This document shows positions 1 through 12,560 of a stretch of 64,000 nucleotides of DNA, piece after piece. Numbering within the stretch: the first letter of the stretch is position 1; each line of letters opens with the position of its first letter. The stretch covers positions 2,728,001 through 2,792,000 of the forward strand of contig NW_020621936.1 of NCBI RefSeq assembly GCF_003573695.1, in the 5' to 3' direction. The stretch is from Papaver somniferum (taxonomy: Eukaryota; Streptophyta; Magnoliopsida; Ranunculales; Papaveraceae). The translations under genes and the position numbers were made by a program. The notes under the pieces were generated by a model. That model was not told where the DNA came from, did not search any database, and saw only the letters and a list, made by a program, of their open reading frames with translations.

Positions 1-98
1 CAAGGAAATCAAGCATAGTGAATTGATCTGAAAAAGTTTATTTATTTTATCCATATGTATTGAATATTTTTGTTACTAAAATTGAAAAAGGGGAAGAT

Positions 99-1934
99 TG
101 TTTGAGCATTACTCGGATGAACCTACAAGTTTTGCTATCTCAATCTTATTATCAATGTTAGGTGATCAAAACCATATCTTGATTTCTATTCTACTAAGTC
201 AAGTTTCAGATAGGTAAGAATTGTATTGAGTATCATTGATTACCCTTGAAGACTGAAGGTCGATGAAAGACATCTGGAGAACTTCTGTATCAGGTGTGTG
301 AATAATGAACCATTCTATTTTACCCACTATACCATCATTCTATCTATTGAGACTATGTCGTATGACTTATAGTAGATTCACAAAGAAGATGTTTCGAGTC
401 AAGTTTGTCTTGTGAAAAATATAGAAATATGATTTAGCGATTAGATGTTCAAAGCTCCTTAACAATATAGTTCTATGAATTAATTTGTGGATCAATTGAA
501 AAATTGCCCGTGCAAATGATTATATCACTTGGTAATGTTTCAAAAATCATAAGAAAGAAATATGAACTTACTGGAATTTCTACTCGGGGTAGGCATAGAT
601 ATCTGAGATACACAAATACAGGAAGGTTGGCGAACTAGTTCGCAAACTATAGGTCCAGTTGGGAATAATTCACGAACCTGGTTGGCGAACCGTGGTGAAC
701 TGATTTTATAAGTTGGATTAATTGGCTAGCAGTTGGCGAACCCGGTTCATGGACTGTAGCACCCTAACTTGTGAAAAATCCCTACGCTTGGCGAACCGTT
801 GTAAGAACTATCCCGATAATGTTTAGCAGATGCTCAAGGACTTATTATTTTAATATGTTTAGCATTGCTAGAACTCTCTTAAACACTTCTAAGACTTCAT
901 TGATCACTTAAACATTTATGTGTGTGAACTATGATTAATTTTTAGGTGTATAAATGAACATCAAGTAGCTTTTAGTTCTTTGGATAACTTTCCAAACTGA
1001 ACAGTCATTATATAAGGTTCAGTAACCGAACCTATGTGTATAGTCTTCTATTGTAGTTTGAAGACCTAAGTAGTTTGCTTGATTCTCAAGTTATCTTAGC
1101 TTGAATTCTAAACTAACCCTATTCTTTGAAAACTATAAATAGAGCATCTCTGTCAACTGGGAAAATCAATCTCTGACACTTTGTGTCTTAGTTGATTGTA
1201 GAGTCGCATCTATTGACCAAGTGGCTCAACGACTAAAAAGATTTCGCTTGGGAATTCTGAAGCCAGGTTCGACTATCTTTACCTTGATAGTTCGTGAATC
1301 CTGATATTGCTTTCTATTATCGAGGTTTTCGTAATCTTTTTCAGGAAAGATAGATAATAATCACAAAGTTCTCTTCATCTCAGACTTTGTGATTCCTCAA
1401 GATAGATATTTAAAGACTGATCTTAGTTGATCTTTCGACGATCATTTTTAAGAGGTGGTTAAGAATCTAGGATGCTCTTCGAGAGTCGTAATTTCAAAAT
1501 TTGTGAGGTTTGTAAGCTTGTCTATTGCAAACATATTTCTATACCTTGATCTTTGATTTAAAAGGAAATAAAATAGGATTATATGTTAGAGGCAGATTGG
1601 TATCAAAAGTCTTCACTTTGGCTAAAGCAACTCTTAGGATGTAAAGGACGTCATCTAAGGGAATCAAGTGCGTAGAACATCCGAGGTTCAAGAGACACAA
1701 GGAGCGCGACTGTAACTGAACTGCTTGGAGGATAGATTCGGTCCCAACTATATTCCAGTCTGAAGTCTGATAGTAAGCTAGTGTCTGTAGCGTCTTAACA
1801 CAGTATGGTGTTCAATCTGGACGAGGTCCCGGGGTTTTTCTGCTATTGCAGTTTCCTCGTTAATAAAATTTCTGGTGTCTTGTGTTTTTCCTTTTCTGCA
1901 TTATATTGTTTATCTTTATAATTGGATTTACACA
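99..1934 (+). repeat. LTR-like dispersed repeat, copy 1
   Basis: This is a diverged direct copy of the segments at 5496-7384 and 63472-64000. All three begin with a TG/TA-TTAGAGC-like start and then share text around 'CAATGTTAG' and 'ATATCTTGATTT'. Copies 1 and 2 also share a TATA box (TATAAATAGAG, near 1133 here) and a long 3' block ending near TATAATTG...CACA. Together this looks like a retrotransposon LTR of about 1.8 kb with its promoter. No target-site duplication was found, and similarity to copy 2 is too low for the two to be paired LTRs of one recent element. There is no coding capacity. The 3' limit is a guess from where similarity fades. Confidence 0.5.
600..800. repeat. Short-period GCGAAC / GTTCGC motif cluster inside LTR-like copy 1
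   Basis: Within the LTR-like repeat the motif TTGGCGAAC and its reverse forms (GTTCGC, GTTCATGGAC) recur several times in about 200 bases, upstream of the TATA box at 1133. The equivalent stretch of copy 2 (about 6060-6290) has a looser set (TTGCGAAC, GTTCGCAACC, GTTCCTGAAC). This could be an enhancer-like array in the LTR. No binding factor can be named from sequence. Confidence 0.35.
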
Positions 1935-2488
1935 GATTTCTACGTATTCAATCTAAGTAGATACGTTCGTTTAATTGTAATCGATTACGAGACTAGTTTC
2001 TTGTAGAATTCATATCTTGAAAGATAGATAACAAGTTTAATCACTCGGCAGAATTCCGATTGAATTATTTGGTACGACTAGATTGATCTTGGATATTGAT
2101 TTTTGAGATCGCCCAAGTACTCTACTTAAAAATTAGGTTCACGGACCTTGTGTCTATATACATACTGATTGAGTAGAGGTTGAGATATTAACTCTATATA
2201 CATATTGTCAAGGATCATTAAATTGGTATACTTGCAATTGTATTAAGTTTTTCCTATACATGTTTCTGAATGAAAAAGTTGGTGTATTTGGTATACCTTG
2301 TGTTTTCAGATCCATCTATTTCTTAAAGTTTTTCTTAACTAAATTAGATGGTGGGTTGTTAAACACACCACCAAACAACTTAACAACATTGTATTAGGCA
2401 GAAGTGTTAGGATCAACAAATGATCCATCCATTTTTCATGGTTTACAATGATAAAGTGACTAAAGTAACAAACAAAAACAAAACTAAA
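1935..2488. other. No gene seen, AT-rich spacer
   Basis: AT-rich sequence with no usable reading frame, between the LTR-like repeat and the hAT element. It may be internal sequence of the retroelement that supplied the LTR-like copy, but no primer-binding site or gag-like coding could be recognised. Confidence 0.4.
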
Positions 2489-2496
2489 GTAACGAC

Positions 2497-3761
2497 TAAG
2501 GCTGCACAAATAACCCGGTGTACCGAACTAGAACCAGGAAAAAAAAACGGAACTGGTGTAGGCGGTACAGGGACCGGGACTGGATATGAGAACCGGTATA
2601 AGACTAGGTACATGGACTGGTTCTATCATATTCCCGGCCAGTACCGGACCAAAAGTACCGGCTAATAATAGTCGTCTAGATTAGTTAATCCTAGCTGTAT
2701 AGTCTAAGTCTTATCTATCGTGTATTCGCGTTAGTCTGTCTCATTTCTATTCACTTCTTCCTTTTCCTCTCGGCTATCAACTGAAGAGTGAAGAATAGCT
2801 TTGCAGCAACCTGAAATTGAGAGATGGAAAATTGATATGGGTTAGGGATTCACTATGAATCGAAAAATTGAGAAGGTGGTTGGAGTTTTTAGGGTTCGAA
2901 ATCTGAGAGAAGAAGAAGATGGATCATGTAGATAGATGAAGAGCAAAAGGGGGATCTAGTGATGATAAATATATGGAATTATGCTACAGACGTTGCTGAT
3001 GGTTTAATTGTCTTGATGATGATGAGTAATTAAGGAATTGAAGAGGGTTGAAAGAATCAGGAGAGATAATGAATTAGGGTTTCAATTTTCATCTGCAATA
3101 GAGAAGACGAAATTGCTGCTTTTGACATGAAGTACAACGAGGAGTTATGCTCGAGATTCAAGCCGATTGAAGAACTGAAAGTGAAATTAGGGTCTTTGAG
3201 ATGAAATTCAGATTGGGATCGAGTTAGATTGTGAAAGGAAAGAAGATGATCGGTTTGAGTATGAAACTGATAATGGGTTTAATCGATGAGATCTTGCTGT
3301 TGTTGCTATAATTGATGAATATAGAGATGTTGAATTACAGGGGAAGGCTGAGTTGATGTTGATGGACTACACCCATAGAGGACTGAGTTGCTGTTGATGG
3401 ACTCATTCTGACGGCCATTGAATTTTTTTTACTAGTATTGAACATGAACTTGTATCTTGTGTAGCAAGCTCAAATAATTAGGGTCAAGTTTGGGCAAGTA
3501 TGAGATGATGTTGTTGAACGCTTGAAGCTGCAGTGTTATTTTTTTGGTTCTAGCAGTTCATTCAGATGGAGTTTTTTGTTCCATCTTCGTGTCAAAATAT
3601 GGGTAAAAACCCGGTACCGGTCTTGAACTGGACTGGTCTTACAGGTACAGGTACAAGCACATGTACAGGTACCGGTCCTCAAAATGAGGTACCGGTCAAC
3701 TCCAGGTACAGGTACCGGGTTCATAAGAAACCCGGACCGTATCGGCCCATGTGCAGCCTTA
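2497..3761. mobile_element. Non-autonomous hAT-type DNA transposon
   Basis: The element starts TAAGGCTGCACA and ends with the complement TGTGCAGCCTTA, giving terminal inverted repeats of about 12 bp that fit the short TA-rich hAT pattern. It is flanked by an 8-bp target duplication, GTAACGAC at 2489-2496 and GTAACAAC at 3762-3769 (7 of 8 match), the size expected for hAT. Both subterminal regions (about 2510-2663 and 3602-3745) are packed with CCGGTACC/ACCGGT-like words, a typical hAT subterminal array where transposase or host factors bind. The 1.27 kb element has no transposase frame; small ORFs at 2420-2665 and 3536-3775 only run through the repeats. It would need a transposase from elsewhere. 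Confidence 0.75.
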
Positions 3762-3769
3762 GTAACAAC

Positions 3770-4313
3770 AGATAACTATCTCGGTATGTAGGTCTAAGTC
3801 GGTCTGAAAATGTGTCTGAATCTGTGTCCTAGTGGTCGGAGTTGGTGTCTTAGTGATCGAAGTTGTTGATGTTGATGAAACTCATATCGTTTTTGTTGAT
3901 ATTGCTGATATTTTTTCTTCTTCAGTTGCTTCTAGCTAAAGTTGGTGTTGATTTTTTGCCTGCTGAATCTTGAGTTGTTTTTGAACCAACTTTTCTGACG
4001 AAAATAATCCACATCATGGAACGAAAAAGTAAAAAGAAACAAACCAAAAACAATTGAATGATATAGAGATATAAATCCCTCAAAAGAAACCAGAGAGGAC
4101 ACGTAAATCTAAGTTAACAAGCAAGATTCAAGTTCAATAACTAAATGAGTTTTTGCTTAAGAACGACTGAAGGAAATAAACGAGATTAAAACCTAAACTG
4201 ATTATAGAATAGATGATCACAAATAACAGAAAAGATTAGTGGTTATTTTTGCAACTCAGATTTATTTCCGAATGAGCCGGTATGAGTGGCAGCGTTATTA
4301 GGGTTTTAGTTTC
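3770..4313. other. No gene seen
   Basis: Spacer between the hAT element and a LINE-like remnant. It has no convincing open frame, repeat end or RNA gene. Confidence 0.4.
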
Positions 4314-4975
4314 TTATCGCCTAGAGAAAGAGAGCCTAATGCTTTGTGGGTGCATGTTTGGGAATATAAAAAAATTCCTACTACTAATCTTTTGCACTTT
4401 GTTTGGGCGTGGATAGGCATTTGCATTGGTTTTGACATAGTTAGAGGAAATTATTACCGGGCTATCCGGATGGTAAAAGTGTTTCAACGTGAGATGGCAA
4501 ATGGAATTCCTAACAGGTCTCAAAGGTTTTTGAAAGGTTTAGGTCAATTTCTATGAGGATATTTAATAATCTAATGCTTCCTAGTAAGAATGTTTGGAAA
4601 GTGGACCTTTTACATGTTGTATTTGATAATGTAACTATTAAGGATATATATAAGATGAGAATATCAAAGAGAGATAGTGATTAATTAAGATGGATTCCTT
4701 CCCATAATGATATGATGTAAATACTGCTTACATAGTTGTTAATGATGCACGTAGTTATATTACTTTTGATATACAAAAAATTCCTTGGGTCACATTCTGG
4801 AAGGAAAAATTCCCTCCAAAGATTTTGCACTTTTTTTGGAAATGTGTTCATACTTGTCTCATGTTAGGGAGACAATGTCAAAATTTATGCTTAGTGTAGA
4901 ATCACATTGTCCTTTTTATAACTCTGAAATTGAATTAGTGGATCATCTGTTTACAAATTGACAGGTGACTGTAAA
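4314..4975 (+). pseudogene. LINE remnant with zf-RVT-like segment
   Basis: Forward frames contain a broken segment around 4770-4950 reading WVTFWKEKFPPKILHFFWKC and then CPFYNSEIELVDHLF. This is the pattern of the zf-RVT zinc-binding domain that follows reverse transcriptase in plant non-LTR elements (W-K-x-K-x-P-P-K-x-x-x-F-x-W, then C-P-x-x and D-H-L-F). Stops and shifts interrupt it. The upstream frame at 4344-4556 may be the linker preceding it, which is less certain. No intact RT is present, so this is an old truncated insertion. Confidence 0.5.
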
Positions 4976-5495
4976 AATACGATTAGACAATCACTTAATA
5001 TGGAACCATTATATAATCAAAAAGAACCGATTTTTTTAATGAACTCTTTTTCATGAGCGACAATTTAATCCAGCTAATCATTTTGATCTACATATAAGGC
5101 GGAAACACTCCAAAAATTCGATTTCACCTTCGAATCGATAAGTTGATGCAATGTTCCAAATCCAATTGTGATGTTATAGAAGAAATCTCTATTTTTGTAA
5201 AGTCACGACCAGTTGATTAAGCCATCAGAGGTGAAAAACAAAAAATAAAAGGTGATAAATGAGAAATCTTTTTCTTTTTTTGTTCTTGAGACGTTCACTT
5301 CTTGGCAAAGAAATAGGAAAAGTAATTGATCTTAATTTTTCAGGATTCGAACAATATAAAGAGTATGAAAATCTCAACTAAACTCATCAAATTATCAAAA
5401 ACCTATCAAAATATCTGGATGAGGATAAACAACCTTTGCTTCATCATAATCCTATTTTTCCTTGTCCGATATCCCCCAAATCAGGGTTCACAAAG
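4976..5495. other. No gene seen
   Basis: AT-rich spacer between the LINE scrap and LTR-like copy 2. The small frame at 5326-5562 runs across the repeat boundary and has no recognisable domain. Confidence 0.35.
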
Positions 5496-7384
5496 TATTA
5501 GAGCATCATTCGGTCAAACTCATAAGTATTTCTATGTCAAGCTTGTTCTCAATGTTAGTTGAACGAAACTATATCTTGATTTACAGTATACTAAATTCAT
5601 TCTTGGACCAGGATTAGAGCATGATAGCTAAGTATCAAAATTTACCAAATAACCCTTTAAGATTGAAGAGCAACGAAGACATCCACGAGAACTTCATCAA
5701 CAAAAGTATGAGAAGACTCACTATCTTACTTACTTATTAAATCTACCATTTTATCTGCTAATATAACGTCGTATGTCTTTAGTATAATTGATGAATTGAA
5801 ACATGGAAATTTCGAGTTTAATGTTATATTTAATTAATCTCGACGTATAATTTCAAGCAACGGATATTCATTGGTTTATCACTTTTGAGGTTGAGAGCAA
5901 TTTATTGTCAAAAGACCATGACTATGAAGATATAAACTTAAAGACATCAATAAGTTGCTCACGAACTGCTATAAGGTTCAGAAATTATGCAAAAACTTGA
6001 TGTTCCTAAACTCAAAAATGCACAAGAGATCACCATCAAGGTGTGTTACTGTACACTTTGAAAAATTACTCTTATGTTCACAAATTGATTTTTATTTATG
6101 AATTTGCGAACTATGCACTTTTGGATATGTTCATAGAACGTTTTTCAAACTTGCTCTTGTAAACGAGCTGGTTTATGAGTTCCCAAACTAGGAACTTTTG
6201 AATATGTTCCTGAACATTTTTAAAGATCTTGTACACGAACTGGTTTATAGGTTCGCAACCTAGCATCTTTTTTGGTGTTCCTGAACTCCAGTATTGCTTG
6301 AAGCTTCACTTTATGCACAATTCTAGAACAACAACTTTTGTATGCATTCTTCTTTGTAACTTAAGGAAAACTTTTCGCATGCTTACATGAAATCTATTCT
6401 TTAGAATCAAGCAATATTGAAAAGTTTTACTTTGCTTGAGACTAAAGTAATTCGCAAACATGGAAACTAATTCACAAACTTGATTTCATTATAAGCAACC
6501 TATCTTTGTCTATCATTATAAATAGAGGGGTCTCTGCAACCTAAAATCTCAATCCTGGCATGTTGTGACTTAGTTGAGACTGAATTCGTCCTCTAAAGAT
6601 CTAGGTTTACTCGAGAAGCATAATTAGGCTACATTTTTTTTAGTTTTCACTAAGGGACTCGTGAATCCCAGTCAGGCTATCTTTTGCCTGATAGTTCTTG
6701 ATATCTAGAATTTTATCTTGATTACCATATCTCTTTATTCTAAGGTTCGTCTCTCCGGTTATACGGCCATTCAAGAACTTTTGAGTGAAGCATAAGATTG
6801 ATGGAAATTACAAATTTCATATAGTCTCAGATTTTCTATAAAATTTATATCTAGATTTAGGTTGATTTTATGAAGTGGAATCGATTAGGCATCTCTATGT
6901 ATAACCTAATCTATCCTTATAGTTGAGGTTTGCTTGATATCTTCTTTACTCTTGAATATCCCTCATAAGAAAACAGATTTCCATACCTTGATTGAAATAT
7001 ATTTGTAAAAGATCAATAAGTTATCTGTTTGTGGAAGATTAGTTGAAGTCCTTCACATCGGATGAAGCAACTCTCGGGCCTGTAGAGAACGTCAAATAGG
7101 GGAATCATGCGCCCAAGATCTTGCGAGATCCAGGTGACATAAGGTGCACGACTGAAACTGAATTTCTCGGAAGGTTGATTCAGTCTCAACTACATTCCAG
7201 CCCGAAGTATGATAGTGGGCTAGTATTTGTGGCAATTTAATACAATGCGATATTCAAACTGGACATGCACAAGTCCCGGGGTTTACCTGCTAGATTGCAG
7301 TTTTCCTCGTTAACAAAATTTCAGGTGTCTTGTGTTATTCCTTTTCTACATTAGATTATTTGTTTGTATAATTGAAATATCACA
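5496..7384 (+). repeat. LTR-like dispersed repeat, copy 2
   Basis: Diverged copy of the family at 99-1934 and 63472-64000. It starts TATTAGAGCATCATTCGG, has a TATA box (TATAAATAGAG, about 6517), and ends in a 3' block containing CCCGGGGTTT and CCTCGTTAACAAAATTTC that matches 1826-1870 of copy 1. The regular order TG-like start, TATA, GC-box-like CCCGGG block and CA end fits a retroelement LTR. No matching 5-bp target duplication was found next to it, so it may be an old solo LTR or one half of a fragmented element. Confidence 0.5.
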
Positions 7385-8509
7385 AGTAATACATTGATAA
7401 GCCTAGATAGTCCAAGCCGGAAATGATACAAAAAAGCGTCTCGGATCTAGTTGAATTACTTGTTGTTGTGTTGCAGGCACCTTTGTACTTCAGTATCTGT
7501 CACTTTTGTATCTCCATCATTCTCATGTCACAGCTCATGCTGACTAGAAGTACCGCCAGAATTTACACGACCATCGGGATTTAAACTTGAACTCAATCTA
7601 AATAGGATGGTATCCACATGCTGTTTTCGAACCGCCTCTAAGTGCAAAGCCTTCATATTTTAATTAATCCACCACAAAATTTTACATTCTATCCTTAATT
7701 GATATTCAGTGCATCTATATTGAAATAAGGATATCTATCTTCCGTAGTTGTCGAAATTATTGGAAATAGTGGTTGTCTCCCCCATGTAAAGTTATACTTG
7801 GAAACCCCTAATATACTTCAGGCATATTTGAAATTATCGGATTTGCGATTCTCTGGTACCATTTCAGATAATGTGATTTAGTAATATTCGTTTGTGTGTT
7901 TTCATGGTATCGTTCCCATGCCGTCTATCTAAACCTATCAAAATATGATGCAGATACGTGAGTTTTCTTTTGGGGGTTAATGGATCTTACAAAAGTACTC
8001 TATAAATGGAAAATAACTCTTTTCTCGAAATATCAAACATCGCGGTTCGATATCATGCTAAATAGAACAACTATTCTTAGTGAATAATCCAGAATTCGTT
8101 GTGTCTCAGGATCCACAAACTCAACAAAATTACCATTGTAAGGATAAACATCAATATTTTGGAAACTTCTTGTCATTTGTTGATATCTCTGAGTAAAAAC
8201 GAAAAATATTTTATCGTCACAAGGTTTGTTTTCCCAATTGCTCTTGATGTACATTCCATTGGTGAAACTCTTTGGGTGTTGTCAATAAGAGATGGTTTAC
8301 CAACATAGAAGTAGATATATCACCAATACTGGAAATAAATTCAGTATGTTTTTATTTTAAAAAATTATTCAATTTAAAAAAAGAAATTTTGATATTTGCT
8401 TCTATGATGTCCCAGAAACCGTTGAAGCTTGTGTTGCCTATAGATATTGGAGGTCAAGGTATATTTCTGCTAAAGTTACGGATCCCCAATCAATTTATTT
8501 TATTTTTGA
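7385..8509. other. No confident gene; faint LRR-like trace
   Basis: Mostly uninformative sequence. A short forward stretch near 7826-7880 reads LKLSDLRFSGTISDNV, which resembles a leucine-rich-repeat unit, but only one unit is visible and stops surround it, so I do not call a gene. Overlapping small frames at 8033-8550 match nothing I know. Confidence 0.3.
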
Positions 8510-9640
8510 GCAAAGAGGAAGGAGATTTATTGATAATAGAACCAACATAGTACAAAGGGAAAAACCTAGACCACTCAAAGAAAAACTAACAAAGTAAATC
8601 TTGCTCTCAGACTCTAGAATTCTAGCTATGATGTTAGAAGGCTCTCCCAGCCAAGTTTGGAATCTGATGCTAGTTCTAGCTAGTTTTGCTAGCTTATCAG
8701 CTGCAACATTACAAGATCTTTTTTGGAAAGTAACTTGACAAGACTCTAAACTCTGAAGGATTTTTTGGCAGTCAGAGATGATATTCTGATCTTCCCATTT
8801 TAAACCTTCAACACTACTACTGTTACAATACTGAAATACAGATCTATTATCTCCTTCAATAATCACTTTTTTTAGCTCCGTGTATTTAACCCATTGTATA
8901 GCTTTGAGCAGAACTAATGATTCAGCCTGATTCACATCTCTGGACCTTGCTGAGAAGGCCATTGCTGCCACGAATCTCCCTGCAGAATCACGAGTGACTA
9001 AAGCAAACCCAGCATTAGTGTTTTGACAAGTGAAAGAAGCATCTATGTTCAGTTTAAATCAATCTAATGGGGGTTTTCTCCAGGTTTCATCATGCTTGAT
9101 GCAGTTATGGTTTTGATTCTTCTTATTATGGCTAATGCAGTTCATTTCTATGTTGTTCAAGTAAGAAAATATATTATGCACAATGCTCCTAGGATGATAA
9201 GATTTTCTTTTCAAAGACTTTTCACATCTAGCCTTCCATATGTTCCATAAGGTACAAGCTGCAATATTAGCCAGGTGCTTATTTGAGGCTTCTAGAGAAT
9301 TTTCATCAACAAACCAGGAAATGATCCAATCTTTGACAGAGTTGTGATTTATTTTTGATTGGTGCAGAGCTGTGGAGATGCCAAACCATATGATGTCAGT
9401 ATAATGGCAGTTGCTCAGAAGATGAGTAGATGTTTCTGCTTCTTGATTGCATAATGTACACAGACTAGAGACTTATTTCTTGTATCTGCTAACTCTTTTG
9501 TTAATTGGCAGAAAGTCTTGGCAACATTTCCATAAGAACTGTTGAACTTTGTAAGGGACTTCAATATGCCATAATTTCAGCCATCGAGTTTCTTGAAGAG
9601 GGTTATTATGTTGCTGAGAGTCCTGAGGTTTTGTCATATT
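8510..9640 (-). pseudogene. LINE remnant: zf-RVT plus RNase H-like domain
   Basis: Read on the minus strand, the segment first gives zf-RVT-like sequence (WLKLWHIEVPYKVQQFLWKC, then CTLCNQEAETSTHLLSNC). It continues through a linker into an RNase H-like domain: LNIDASFTCQNTNAGFALVT, then AESLVLLKAIQW, VIIEGDNRSVF and CNVAADKLAKLAR. This RT-linker-RNase H order is that of plant LINE-type elements carrying a C-terminal ribonuclease H. The acidic residues of NIDAS, AESLV and EGDN are still visible. In-frame stops lie near 9455 and near 9055, and no reverse transcriptase core remains, so it is a 3' fragment of a dead element. The longest open part is 8495-8971. Confidence 0.75.
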
Positions 9641-11573
9641 CCCCAATCATAATATGGTGCCTCGTACAGTTCTTATAAAGTTTCAATCCAACCAACTTTT
9701 GAAACACTGGTTGAGTAAGGAAAAGATGTTTGGCGCATTAACCATAACATAAACACTCTTCCGATTTCATTATATTTGGCTTGATTATTTGGACTTTCCT
9801 TGGATTGTAGGAAAGATTTCAACACTAAACAACATATTCTACCTCCTTTCAACTTTTTATGATTCGCTCGTTTGGGGGTTTGCCAAAACAATGGAAGATG
9901 TCTTCCTGTAGATGGGGCAAAATGATTTGCTGGTTTTCACGGAATTGAGGAGACGACCGTGCGTAGGAGACTCCTTGAACCGAGAGAAATGTTCAACCTC
10001 ATACAGATGCACTGCAAGAAGAGAGTGCTTTGAATTCGAGAGATCAATCTCTAGTACCAAGACAATGGCCGTTCCAGAGTAAATTCAGTCACAAGAGAGA
10101 ATGGGTTGATCTGTAGGAGGGAAGCTAAGAAATGTATGGAATCAATGGTAATCAAAGATTATGGGTGTGTTATGTATTCTGAATAAGATAAGTTCCGAAT
10201 GATTGAAATTGCTTAGTTGAGAGTAATTGCTCAAATGATGAGGTGTTGATCTCGTGTTGTCTGTGAGACGTGAGATTCTTGTATATTCAATCATGATTAC
10301 AGAGACTTATTTATATTGCTGGAATTGTAGACACCATGATCCCATGAAGTGTGACAGTTGATGGAATCAAAGAGTGGGTAAATGGAAATCGTGTTTGAAA
10401 CCAGTTGTTCATCGTGTGGAGACTTGGTCGATTTTGCATCCACTACTTTGTTAAATCCTTCAACTGATTGCACGACTTGCTCACATTCCATCATGTGTAT
10501 GAACACACGTGCCGTAGACCGCCATACCAAAACCCTAGTTAATATCCCCCATGTGACACGATTGACGTCTCGTGGTTAATTAGTTAGTTGTTGACTTCAT
10601 GATTTTATGGGACGATGAGTCCATGTATTTGCTGAGTTGAACATGATTTTGCAAAATGTTATGAAACTCATGAATTGAACGTGTCTGTTGAGACAGAAGT
10701 ATAATTCTCACGTTGATAGTTGAGGCGAGCAAGTATTGCTCTGAATTGTTGAATATTGATAGTTGAACCAATATTCCTTGATTTGAGCAAATATTGCTTA
10801 TCTGAGTAAGTGTTGCTCGTCTGATGAATTATTAGTAGCGTGACCAAAATAAAACATTAATTAGAATACTGGTAGTTGAACCGAGCATAATTAATAAGAA
10901 TACTGATCATGAGATCGCCGTAAAGTTATTAGTGTTCGAATCTGGAATTATGATCCTTGGAATCAGAAACCCTAATTTGATCAATTGATGACCAATTGAT
11001 GGTTTATTTCAAAATCAACCATGGAATGAAAGATGGATCGGCTACATGAGACCATGGGTCGACCATGTAGCGTCCATATGCTCATGTGAGCAAATACCAA
11101 GGTCTCGTGAAGAGTTGGTGAAAGAATGATCAAATGCTAATTCAATCATTTCTCATATAATGCTCGTCTGAGCCTTAGGTAATAAAACCTAATTAATTAT
11201 GAAGAGGTGAGGGACCGACCAAAGGGTCATGAAATCAGCCCTGGGTGGTCACGGGATCGAATGACGATCATTCCATGAAAATCCAAAATTATTTGGAAGA
11301 GTTTTGGACCTAATACGTGCAATTGCGCAAATTAGGTCAAATCATGAAAATACATGGGACCGGATCATTGCGAGCCTAGGAGCCAACCCTGGTCGGTCAA
11401 GGTAACATGCTCACGTCGTCAACACGTCCGTGTCTCAATCCTAAGAATTTTGATATTTTCTGGCGTGCAGTTGAGCATCCATTCGAGAAAATATGACAAA
11501 ATTAGGGTTTTGCTGAAACTGAGAAAACTTCATGAGATGAAGGAAAATAATTATAAAATGAAGGAATATTGAA

Positions 11574-12245
11574 ACGTGGGACTGCTGAGGCCATGGCATG
11601 GCCGGCTGGCCAGTGACCACGGTCCCGTGGTGTTTTTCCTGATTTTATATTCTTTTTCATGAATTTATGAAAATATCATGAAATAAAGGAATTTGTTGAA
11701 ATTAAGGAGTTTCCTTAAAGTGAAAGAGTTTCCATGGGATCAAGGAAGCAAATAATATTAAAAATTAATAAAATAAGGGCATGTGGGACTGGCTGAGGCA
11801 TGGCCGGCCGGCCGGGTCCTGGTCCCGTGCGTTTTCCCTAATTTTATGTATTTTTATGTATTTTTTCCATGATTTGAAGGAATTTTCATAATTTGAGAGA
11901 AATACCATGAAATCAAGGAATTTCATGGGATCAAGGAAACCTTAAAATACTAATAATAAAATAAAGGGACGTGTGGGACCGGCTAGGGCATGGTCGACCG
12001 GCTTGGGCCCGGTCCCACGGGTTTCCCTAATTTTATATTATATTTTTCATGGATTTATGAAAATACCATGAGATTAAGGAGTTTTCATGAGATTAGGAAA
12101 ATAATAATAAAATAATGAGGAACCATGAGGTGTGGGGCCGTCCGGGATCAAGGCATGGCCGGTTGGCCAATAATCACGGCCCCACAATGTTTTTCCCAAT
12201 TTTATATTATTTCCTTGGTGCGAAGGAAACACCATGAAACTGAGG
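11574..12245. repeat. GC-rich degenerate tandem repeat inside solo LTR
   Basis: Four imperfect units (starts near 11574, 11781, 11969 and 12133; spacing about 165-205 bp) repeat the order 'GTGGGAC(C/T)GGC', 'GGCATGGCCGGC', 'GGTCCC(G/A)' then an AT-rich arm with CCTAATTTTAT and AAGGAATTT. The GC-rich core is strongly palindromic (GGCCGGCCGGCC). Such tandem units in a long LTR may carry regulatory sites. No coding is seen. Confidence 0.6.
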
Positions 12246-12417
12246 AGTTTCCTCAAAATGATGGATATTTGTTCAAATGAAAGGATTTTCATAAGATCAA
12301 GGAAAATAACAAAAAATATGATAAAATATAAAACTGGGTGGGATTGGCCAGTTTTATATAAAACTGGCGTGGGAAATTCAGTGGATGAATCCAAGAATTT
12401 AGGAATAATTAACTTAT

Positions 12418-12560
12418 GGCTATATACTAGCAGAGCAAGCTGTCTAGGAGCATTAATTATTCTGCTGGAGCTTCACATCCTTTATATAGTCAGGAAAAAC
12501 TTGTTGTTTGTATCCTGAAGACGTTATCGCTCTATACTAGCAGAGCAAGCTGTCTAGGAT
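12418..12560. repeat. Short direct repeat near the solo LTR 3' end
   Basis: The stretch TACTAGCAGAGCAAGCTGTC occurs twice, near 12424 and 12534, about 110 bp apart. It is a small tandem duplication inside the LTR, with no function inferred. Confidence 0.6.

Noticed and set aside
3536..3775. Overlapping small frames on both strands rich in Thr, Gly, Pro, Val and Cys
   Set aside because: They run through the ACCGGT/GGTACC subterminal repeats of the hAT element and are compositional artefacts.
99..7384. Copies 1 and 2 of the LTR-like repeat as the two LTRs of one element
   Set aside because: They are too diverged from each other and no shared target duplication, primer site or internal retroviral gene was found between them.
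7800..7890. LRR receptor kinase fragment
   Set aside because: Only one LRR-like unit is readable and it is closed by stops; no kinase or further repeats are visible.
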